A stretch of DNA of 64,000 bases, taken from Streptomyces sp. ISL-36. GTDB lineage: Bacteria > Actinomycetota > Actinomycetes > Streptomycetales > Streptomycetaceae. Within the stretch, counting starts at the first letter, position 1. The number at the start of each line of letters is the position of its first letter. Shown piece after piece: positions 58,557-64,000 of the stretch. The stretch covers positions 128,558 to 192,557 of the forward strand of contig NZ_JAGGOS010000015.1 of NCBI RefSeq assembly GCF_018614205.1, written 5' to 3'. Made by a program: the position numbers and the translations under genes. The notes under the pieces are model-generated. The model had not been told where the DNA came from. It did not search any database and was given only the letters and a program-made list of their open reading frames with translations.

Positions 58557-60005
58557 TTACTCGGTACGGGTGGTGAGCGTGGCCAGGACCGCGAAGCCCA
58601 CGGCTGTCGCGGCCAGCGAGGAGGCATCGCCGCCGAGCGTGAGCAGGGCGGCGAAGAGGACGGTCGGGCCGAGCTCCATCGCCGTGTTGAGGACGCCGCC
58701 CGCGAGCCCGGAGCGGTGCGGCGGCACGCCGTCGGTGGCCAGGACCGCGGCCCCCGCGAAGGAGGCGGCCGCTCCGGCCGGGAGCAGGAGCAGGCCGGGC
58801 AGCAGGCCCTGGACGTACGGCACGGACGGGTTCAGTCCGGTCGCCGCGAGGAGCCCGAGGCCGGCCGCCCCGGTGGCCAGTCCGGCAGCGGTGACCCGCC
58901 CGGCGCCGTACCGCCCGATCAACGGTCCGGCCAGGCGCCCGGCGGCCAGCAGGGAGACGGCGAAGGGTACGAAGGCGGCGGAGGTGAGCAGGGCCGGGTA
59001 TCCGCGCTCCTGCTGGAGGGCGAGTGAGAGCAGGACGAAGACGGTGGCGGTGCCGGCGGCGGTGAGTGCGACGGCGGCGAGGCCGATGCCGCGGCGACGG
59101 TCGCGCAGGAAGTCCGGCGGCAGCAGCGGGTCGCGGGCCCGCCGCTCGACGGCCACGAAGGCGGCGAGAAGTCCGAGCCCGGCGAGCAGCGGCACGAGGA
59201 CCGGCGCGGAGCCCCAGGGGTGCGCGTCGGTGAGCACGAGACCGTAACTGCCCAGCGTGATACCGGCGGTGGCGAGCAGCGCCCCGGGGACGTCGAGCCC
59301 GCGGCCGGGCCCCGGCGGGGTGGTGGGGAGCAGGCGGGGCGCGAGCGCGAGGGCGGCGACGGCGACGGCCGTCGGCACCGCGAAGGTCCAACGCCAGGAG
59401 AGCGCGGCGGAGATGACGCCGGAGAGCAGATTGCCCGCGGTCGCCCCGAGGACGGAGAGGCCGCCCCAGGTCGCCATCGCCCTGCCGTACGCGGCCGGTT
59501 CGGGGAACAGGCGGCGCAGCACCGCCATGGCGGCGGGCGCGACGAGCGCCGCGCCGAATCCCTGCGCGAAGCGGGCGGCGAGCAGTGCCTCGTACCCGGG
59601 GGCGAGCGGGGCGAGCGCGGAGGCCGCGCCGAAGAGGAGGAGGCCTGCCGTGAGCGTGCGTCGCCCGCCGTACCGGTCGGCGAGCCGCCCCCCGAGGAGC
59701 AGCAGCCCGGCGAAGGTGAGGCCGTAGGCGGCGCTGAGCAGGATGATCTCCGCCCGGGCGAGGGCGAACTCGGCGGCGATACGGGGGAGGGGCACGGCGA
59801 GCGAGGCGAGCGTGAAGATGAGCGTCATCTGTACGGCGCCCAGCAACGCGAAGCCCTGGCGGGCGCCGGCTGCGGCAAGGACGCCGGGGCGCGGCGCGCC
59901 CGCGCTCCCCGGCCGCCCGCCCGAGCCTGCCCCTGGCTCTGACCCTGAGGCAGCCTCCAAGCCCGGCCCTGCCCCTGGCGTCGCCCCACACGTCGAGTCC
60001 GGCAT
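58557..60005 (-). CDS. MFS transporter (DHA2-like) in the TetR-MFS-SDR group
   Basis: A 482-residue polytopic exporter with an unusual 50-residue Gly/Pro/Ser-rich N-terminal extension before helix 1 (FALLGAVQMTLIFTLASLAV). Motif A is LLLLGGRLADRYGGRRTLTA and motif C-like LGATAGNLLSGVISAALSW. The ATG at 60005 follows a G-rich ribosome site (GGGGGG, 7 bases); earlier starts at 60020 and 60068 are possible. An 18-bp site identical to one before the TetR gene lies 16 bases upstream. Confidence 0.9.
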   Translation of the reverse strand: MPDSTCGATPGAGPGLEAASGSEPGAGSGGRPGSAGAPRPGVLAAAGARQGFALLGAVQMTLIFTLASLAVPLPRIAAEFALARAEIILLSAAYGLTFAGLLLLGGRLADRYGGRRTLTAGLLLFGAASALAPLAPGYEALLAARFAQGFGAALVAPAAMAVLRRLFPEPAAYGRAMATWGGLSVLGATAGNLLSGVISAALSWRWTFAVPTAVAVAALALAPRLLPTTPPGPGRGLDVPGALLATAGITLGSYGLVLTDAHPWGSAPVLVPLLAGLGLLAAFVAVERRARDPLLPPDFLRDRRRGIGLAAVALTAAGTATVFVLLSLALQQERGYPALLTSAAFVPFAVSLLAAGRLAGPLIGRYGAGRVTAAGLATGAAGLGLLAATGLNPSVPYVQGLLPGLLLLPAGAAASFAGAAVLATDGVPPHRSGLAGGVLNTAMELGPTVLFAALLTLGGDASSLAATAVGFAVLATLTTRTE

Positions 60006-60020
60006 CCCCGATCCCCCCAT

Positions 60021-60038
60021 TCTTGACCGTACGTTCCG
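60021..60038. promoter_or_regulatory. TetR-type operator before the MFS gene
   Basis: TCTTGACCGTACGTTCCG. Its centre GACCGTACGTTC is symmetrical except at one base pair position, as expected for a TetR dimer. The identical 18-mer occurs in opposite orientation at 60764-60781. Confidence 0.7.
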
Positions 60039-60090
60039 CAATGAGGGCCGAAAAGAAGGGCGCCGCATGGCGCCCTACTTCAGGCGGTCC

Positions 60091-60161
60091 TCAGCCCACC
60101 CAGGCCCTCGGTCCACCCCAAGGCCTCGGCCACCCAGGCCCTCAGCCCACCCGGGCCCTCA
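60091..60161. repeat. Degenerate repeat downstream of and including the TetR stop
   Basis: About four imperfect copies of CAGCCCACCCAGGCCCTC between 60091 and 60161; the last copy contains the TetR gene stop codon. Confidence 0.7.
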
Positions 60162-60743
60162 CTCCAGCAGGGTCAGTGCCTGCTCCGCCGCGTCGCGCAC
60201 CCTGGTGGGATCGCTCGACGCCTTGCCGACCAGGCGGATGCCCTGCATCAGGACGAGCAGCATCCGGGCCAGCGCCTGCGGATCACGGTCCGCGGGCAGC
60301 CCGCCCTGGGCGCGGGCGCGGACGAGGGCCGAGTGGAGCAGGGTCTCGACCTGCTCCCAGCTCAGTTCCACCCGCCGCGCGACCGTGGCGTCGTGCGGGC
60401 CCAGCTCCGCCGCCGTGTTGGTGATGAAGCAGCCGGCCAGCCGGACCTCGTCCGTCGCCGCCTCGGCGGCGAACCGGCGCACCACGGCCCGTACGGCCGC
60501 CAGTGCGCTGTCCGGCTCGGACAGCTCCGCGGTCAGGGCCGGGTTGTTCGCCCGGGCGTAGCGGTCCATCGCCTTCACGTACAGCTCGTGCTTGTTGCCG
60601 AAGGTCGCGTAGATGCTGGCGCGGCCGATCCCGAGGTGCTCGACGAGGTCCGACATCGTCGTCGCCTCGTACCCGCGCCGCCAGAACAGCTCGAGCGCTG
60701 CCTGGAGCGCGGCGTCCGGATCGAATTCCTTGGTCCTGGCCAC
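60159..60743 (-). CDS. TetR/AcrR-family regulator
   Basis: A 194-residue repressor. The DNA-binding part is ALELFWRRGYEATTMSDLVE and GIGRASIYATFGNKHELYVK (about 15-58). The C-terminal domain has a cysteine in RLAGCFITNTAAELGPHD, typical of TetR_C family members related to AcrR/NemR-like sensors. Promoter elements TTGACC and TAAGGT with an 18-bp spacer place the transcript start at or next to the ATG, so the mRNA is probably leaderless. The operator overlaps the -35. The MFS and SDR genes lie downstream. Confidence 0.93.
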   Translation of the reverse strand: MARTKEFDPDAALQAALELFWRRGYEATTMSDLVEHLGIGRASIYATFGNKHELYVKAMDRYARANNPALTAELSEPDSALAAVRAVVRRFAAEAATDEVRLAGCFITNTAAELGPHDATVARRVELSWEQVETLLHSALVRARAQGGLPADRDPQALARMLLVLMQGIRLVGKASSDPTRVRDAAEQALTLLE

Positions 60744-60749
60744 GCCCCG

Positions 60750-60781
60750 ACCTTACGGCTTTCCGGAACGTACGGTCAAGA
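60750..60781 (-). promoter_or_regulatory. TetR gene promoter with overlapping operator
   Basis: On the minus strand TTGACC (plus 60774-60779), an 18-bp spacer, then TAAGGT (plus 60750-60755). The 18-mer shared with the MFS promoter covers 60764-60781 and includes the -35, so binding would block polymerase. Confidence 0.7.
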
Positions 60782-60788
60782 TCTTCTG

Positions 60789-61115
60789 CTACACCGCCCG
60801 TACCGGATACACCGTCACCGACACGTCCTCGTCGTCCAGACACCTGCCCGTCTCCAGGTCGAAACGCTGCTTCAGGAGCGGCGAGGCAACGAACGGCCGC
60901 CCGCCCGCCGAGCCGAGCAGGCCCCGGGACAGCACCTGCGCCCCGGTGAAGGGATCACGGTTCTCGATCGCGTACGCCCGCCCCGAGCGGTCCTTGAAGA
61001 GCGCCGCCTGCCGGCCGTCCGGCAGCAGTGCCGCCACGCCCCGGCCCGGGGTCAGTCGGGAGTCGTCGCAGACGGCCATCCAGGCATCAGGCGACGGAGA
61101 CAGTTCGAGCTTCAT
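60789..61115 (-). CDS. nirD: Nitrite reductase small subunit
   Basis: A 108-residue Rieske-fold protein of the NirD type, lacking the Cys/His iron-sulfur ligands as is normal for NirD. Recognisable parts are the N-terminal AWMAVCDDSRLTPGRGVAAL, YAIENRDPFTGAQVLSRGLL and FVASPLLKQRFDLETGRCLD. It works with NirB in cytoplasmic NADH-dependent nitrite reduction. It starts 4 bases after the nirB stop. No clear terminator separates it from the TetR gene. Confidence 0.94.
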   Translation of the reverse strand: MKLELSPSPDAWMAVCDDSRLTPGRGVAALLPDGRQAALFKDRSGRAYAIENRDPFTGAQVLSRGLLGSAGGRPFVASPLLKQRFDLETGRCLDDEDVSVTVYPVRAV

Positions 61116-61119
61116 GGCT

Positions 61120-63660
61120 TCAGACCCTTTCCAGGCGGGTTCCGATGGTGAGGACCGTCAGGTCCGGCTTGATCTGGTCGCGCTCGGGCACGAACTTGAC
61201 CGACGGGTCCGGCGCGTCCGGCGCGTTCACGAACGACACGAAGCGACGCAGCCGGTCCGGGTCGTCCAGGGTCTGCGCCCACTCGTCCTGGTAGTCGTCG
61301 ACGTGGGCCGCCATCAGCGCCTCCAGTTCGTCGCACAGTCCCAGCGAGTCGTGCACGACCACGTCCTTGAGGTGCTCCAGACCGCCCTCCAGGCGCTCCA
61401 GCCAGGTCGAGGTGCGCTCGAGGCGGTCGGCGGTACGGATGTAGAACATCAGGAACCGGTCGATCAGACGGACCAGTTCGGCGTCCGACAGGTCCTGGGC
61501 GAGCAGGTCCGCGTGGCGCGGGGTCGCGCCGCCGTTGCCCCCGACGTACAGGTTCCAGCCGCTCGCCGTCGCGATGACGCCGAAGTCCTTCGACTGCGCC
61601 TCCGCGCACTCCCGGGCGCAGCCGGAGACCGCGGACTTGAGCTTGTGCGGCGAGCGCAGGCCCCGGTAGCGCAGTTCGAGCTGGATCGCCATCTTCACCG
61701 AGTCCTGGACGCCGTAGCGGCACCAGGTCTGCCCCACACAGGACTTCACCGTGCGCAGCGACTTCCCGTACGCGTGCCCCGACTCGAAGCCCGCGTCGAC
61801 GAGCCGGGTCCAGATCGCCGGCAGCTGGTCCACCCGGGCGCCGAACAGGTCGATCCGCTGACCGCCGGTGATCTTGGTGTAGAGCCCGAAGTCACGGGCC
61901 ACCTCGCCGATCACGATCAGCTTCTCCGGGGTGATCTCACCGCCCGGGATACGGGGGACCACGGAGTACGAGCCGTTGCGCTGCAGGTTCGCCAGGAAGT
62001 GGTCGTTGGTGTCCTGCAGCGAGGCCTGCTCGCCGTCCAGGATGTAGCCGCTCGCCTTGATGATCGGCGCGAGGCTCGCCAGGATCGATCCGACCGTCGG
62101 CTTGCAGACCTCGCAGCCGTCCCCGCCGCGAGCCTCGGGCCGCCCGTGGGAGTCGATCAGCTCGGCGAAGGAGGTCAGCCGCAGAGTGCGGGTGATCTCG
62201 TAGAGCTCGCTGCGGGTGTACGAGAAGCAGCCGCAGAGCCCTTTGTCGGTGGCCGCCGGCAGCAGCTTCTCGATCACCTTGACGCAACTGCCGCACCCCG
62301 TACCGGCCTTGGTGCACTTCTTCACCTCCGGCAGCGTCGTGCACTGGGTGATCGCGTGCTTGGTGACGTTGTGGCAGGAACAGATCACGGCGTCGTCCGG
62401 CAGCGAGGACGGTCCGAGCACGACCGGCGCACCCGCGCCCGCCGGGAGCACCAGCTGCTCGGGAGAGACCGGCGGCACGGAGCCGGTCAGCGGCCGCAGC
62501 ATGCCGTACGAGTCGGCGTCGCCGACCAGCACACCGCCGAGCAGCACGCCGTCCCTGTCGACCACGAGCTTCTTGTAGACCCCGGAGCGCGAATCCGAGT
62601 AGACGACGTCGAGGCAGCCCTCGGCCGTGCCGTGCGCGTCGCCGAAGGAGGCCACGTCCACACCGAGCAGCTTCAGCTTGGTCGACATGTCGGCACCGCT
62701 GAAGGAACGCTCCCCGGCGGCCGCGATCGTCGCCGCCACCGTCTGCGCCATCTCGTAGCCGGGCGCCACCAGGCCGTACACCCGGCCGTCCGAGGCCAGC
62801 GCGCACTCGCCGATCGCGTAGACGGCGGGGTCGGAGGTACGGCACTGCTCGTCGACCGCGATGCCGCCGCGCTCGCCGACGGTGAGACCGCAGTCGCGCG
62901 CCAGCTGGTCCCGGGGCCGTACACCGGCCGAGAAGACGACCATGTCGACGGGGAGTTCCGAGCCGTCCGACAGGCGCATCCCGATCACCGCGCCGTCCTC
63001 GGTCAGGACCTCCTGCGTGCCGGTGCCGGTGTGGACGCTCAGCCCCATCTGCTCGATGGTGCGCAGCAGCGCCGCGCCACCGCCCTCGTCCACCTGTACG
63101 GGCATCAGCCGCGGGGCGAACTCCACGACGTGCGTCCCGAGACCGAGCCCCTTGAGCGCGCCCGCCGCCTCCAGGCCCAGCAGACCGCCGCCGACGACGG
63201 CGCCGGTCGTCGCGGTCTTCGCGTACTCCTCGATCGCCAGCAGGTCCTCGATGGTCCGGTAGACGAAGCAGCCGCGCGCGTCCTTGCCGGGGACCGGCGG
63301 GACGAAGGGGTACGAGCCGGTGGCCAGGACCAGCGTGTCGTACGGGAAGACCTGCCCGGAGCGGGCGGTGACCGTACGGGCCGCGCGGTCGATCGTCTCG
63401 GCCGGGTCGCCGACGTACAGCTCGATGCCGTGCTTCTCCATGAAGCCCGCCTCGACCATCGACAGATCGTCGGGGGTGCGGCCGGAGAAGTAGGAGGTCA
63501 GCTGGACCCGGTCGTAGGCGGGGCGGGGCTCCTCGCAGAGCACCACGACGCGCGCCCGCTCGGTGACGCCGTGGTCCGCGAGCGCCTCCAGGAAGCGCTG
63601 GCCGACCATTCCGTGGCCGACCAGGACGACGGTGGGGGTGTGCACGGGCATGGTCGACAT
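61120..63660 (-). CDS. nirB: Nitrite reductase large subunit, NADH-dependent
   Basis: An 846-residue siroheme enzyme reducing nitrite to ammonium for nitrogen assimilation. Domains: FAD/NAD oxidoreductase (about 8-400; VVLVGHGMVGQRFLEALAD, AVVGGGLLGLEAAGAL), BFD-like [2Fe-2S] domain (about 424-475; CSCHNVTKHAI, GTGCGSCVKVIEKLL), a second cysteine-rich stretch (CGCFSY to CEVCKP), ferredoxin-like domains and the siroheme/[4Fe-4S] site (SCVGQTWCRYG near 638, SGCARECAEAQ near 680). The ATG at 63660 has GGAGG at 8 bases; an ATG at 63678 is possible. Upstream flavoprotein gene ends 1 base before it. Confidence 0.96.
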   Translation of the reverse strand: MSTMPVHTPTVVLVGHGMVGQRFLEALADHGVTERARVVVLCEEPRPAYDRVQLTSYFSGRTPDDLSMVEAGFMEKHGIELYVGDPAETIDRAARTVTARSGQVFPYDTLVLATGSYPFVPPVPGKDARGCFVYRTIEDLLAIEEYAKTATTGAVVGGGLLGLEAAGALKGLGLGTHVVEFAPRLMPVQVDEGGGAALLRTIEQMGLSVHTGTGTQEVLTEDGAVIGMRLSDGSELPVDMVVFSAGVRPRDQLARDCGLTVGERGGIAVDEQCRTSDPAVYAIGECALASDGRVYGLVAPGYEMAQTVAATIAAAGERSFSGADMSTKLKLLGVDVASFGDAHGTAEGCLDVVYSDSRSGVYKKLVVDRDGVLLGGVLVGDADSYGMLRPLTGSVPPVSPEQLVLPAGAGAPVVLGPSSLPDDAVICSCHNVTKHAITQCTTLPEVKKCTKAGTGCGSCVKVIEKLLPAATDKGLCGCFSYTRSELYEITRTLRLTSFAELIDSHGRPEARGGDGCEVCKPTVGSILASLAPIIKASGYILDGEQASLQDTNDHFLANLQRNGSYSVVPRIPGGEITPEKLIVIGEVARDFGLYTKITGGQRIDLFGARVDQLPAIWTRLVDAGFESGHAYGKSLRTVKSCVGQTWCRYGVQDSVKMAIQLELRYRGLRSPHKLKSAVSGCARECAEAQSKDFGVIATASGWNLYVGGNGGATPRHADLLAQDLSDAELVRLIDRFLMFYIRTADRLERTSTWLERLEGGLEHLKDVVVHDSLGLCDELEALMAAHVDDYQDEWAQTLDDPDRLRRFVSFVNAPDAPDPSVKFVPERDQIKPDLTVLTIGTRLERV

Positions 63661-63661
63661 C

Positions 63662-64000
63662 TCAGGAGCCTCCGTCATGGGTGAGCAGGTGAAGCAGGGG
63701 AGCGTGCGGGAGGGCCTCGTCGCCCTCCCAGGCCCGGGCGAGCGCCCCGACCGCGGCGAGATCACCGAGGAGTACGCCGCCGACCAGGCGGTCGCCGCGG
63801 ACGACGACCTTGCGGTAGGCGCGGCGGGTGGCGTCGGTCAGCTGGACGACGTCGTCGCCCGGCTGGGCGGTGGCCTCGCCGAAGGAGGCGAGGTCGAGGG
63901 AGACGGGCCCGCCGAGGGTGAGCCGGGTCAGCGCCCGGGTCCCGGTGTAGGCGGGGGCGGGGGGATGGGGGAGGTCACTGCCCGGACCGCTGCCCGGAGC
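63662..64000 (-). CDS. FAD-dependent oxidoreductase, C-terminal part (cut by window edge)
   Basis: The last 112 residues of a larger protein run to the window end. They read GPVSLDLASFGEATAQPGDD, then DATRRAYRKVVVRGDRLVGG and VLLGDLAAVGALARAW, as in the C-terminal domain of NirB-like or rubredoxin-reductase-like flavoproteins. It is separated from the nirB start by one base and is therefore in the same operon. In streptomycetes such a flavoprotein accompanies nirBD and probably assists electron transfer; the missing part prevents a firm name. Confidence 0.8.
   Translation of the reverse strand, partial: APGSGPGSDLPHPPAPAYTGTRALTRLTLGGPVSLDLASFGEATAQPGDDVVQLTDATRRAYRKVVVRGDRLVGGVLLGDLAAVGALARAWEGDEALPHAPLLHLLTHDGGS

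Overview
The window is a stretch of a high-GC actinobacterial chromosome, almost certainly Streptomyces. The evidence is overall GC above 70 percent with strong third-position bias, frequent GTG starts, and housekeeping genes in streptomycete neighbourhoods: rnz, phoH-ybeY-CBS protein-era, leuA, recO-uppS, zur-znu next to glyS, dus, ppdK and nirBD. Sixty-one protein genes, one leader peptide and one transposase remnant are listed. No rRNA, complete tRNA, CRISPR array or prophage was seen.

Layout. 1-2.5 kb: the tail of an AAA ATPase gene translationally coupled to two TPR membrane proteins. 2.5-7.6 kb: HIT protein, RNase Z, adenosine deaminase, an MFS exporter (reverse) and a PfkB sugar kinase. 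7.8-12 kb: phoH, interrupted by a 360-residue intein, then ybeY, a CNNM/CBS protein and an MmcQ/YjbR protein. 12-14.5 kb: an exporter divergent from an XRE/MmyB regulator. 14.6-20 kb: a lipoprotein, a cytidine-deaminase-like protein without its catalytic residues, three exported proteins including a WxL-like/DUF916-like pair, and era. 20-24.5 kb: an M4 protease with its emfourin-type inhibitor, a leucine-rich leader peptide and leuA, and a TerB-like zinc-ribbon protein. 24.5-30.3 kb: a flavin oxidoreductase, a LuxR regulator, a ferredoxin reductase and a DUF5701 protein. 30.3-32.2 kb: a DUF397/XRE-DUF5753 regulatory unit with small genes. 32.4-36.8 kb: recO, uppS, a YcxB-like protein, a decayed IS1182-type transposase and a lower-GC membrane protein. 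37-43.5 kb: zinc uptake (zur, znuBCA with Zur boxes), glyS, TetR and aldo/keto reductase. 43.7-49.3 kb: DUF6243, two exporters around a second XRE/MmyB regulator, and dus. 49.7-57.6 kb: ppdK, a DUF5937 regulator, a Tat-exported PhoX-like protein, a MITE, a secreted protein and a VOC protein. 57.7-64 kb: SDR-MFS-TetR, then nirD-nirB and the end of an upstream flavoprotein gene.

How parts work together. Zinc supply is set by Zur acting on two boxes before znuA. leuA sits behind a leader peptide with four consecutive leucine codons and mutually exclusive hairpins. The TetR gene at 60.7 kb and the MFS-SDR genes below it share an identical 18-bp site. Nitrite is reduced to ammonium by NirBD. Several exporters are paired with their own regulators.

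Most notable signals: a class 3 intein (Trp/Cys/Thr signature, Ala1, Thr+1) with LAGLIDADG motifs in PhoH; a recurring association of short tandem repeats with the 3-prime ends of genes (seven places); a 162-bp MITE ending 12 bases before a start codon, plus a solitary copy of the same terminus that supplies the stop codon of an exporter; and a 6-3-6 palindrome shared by two genes for exported proteins.
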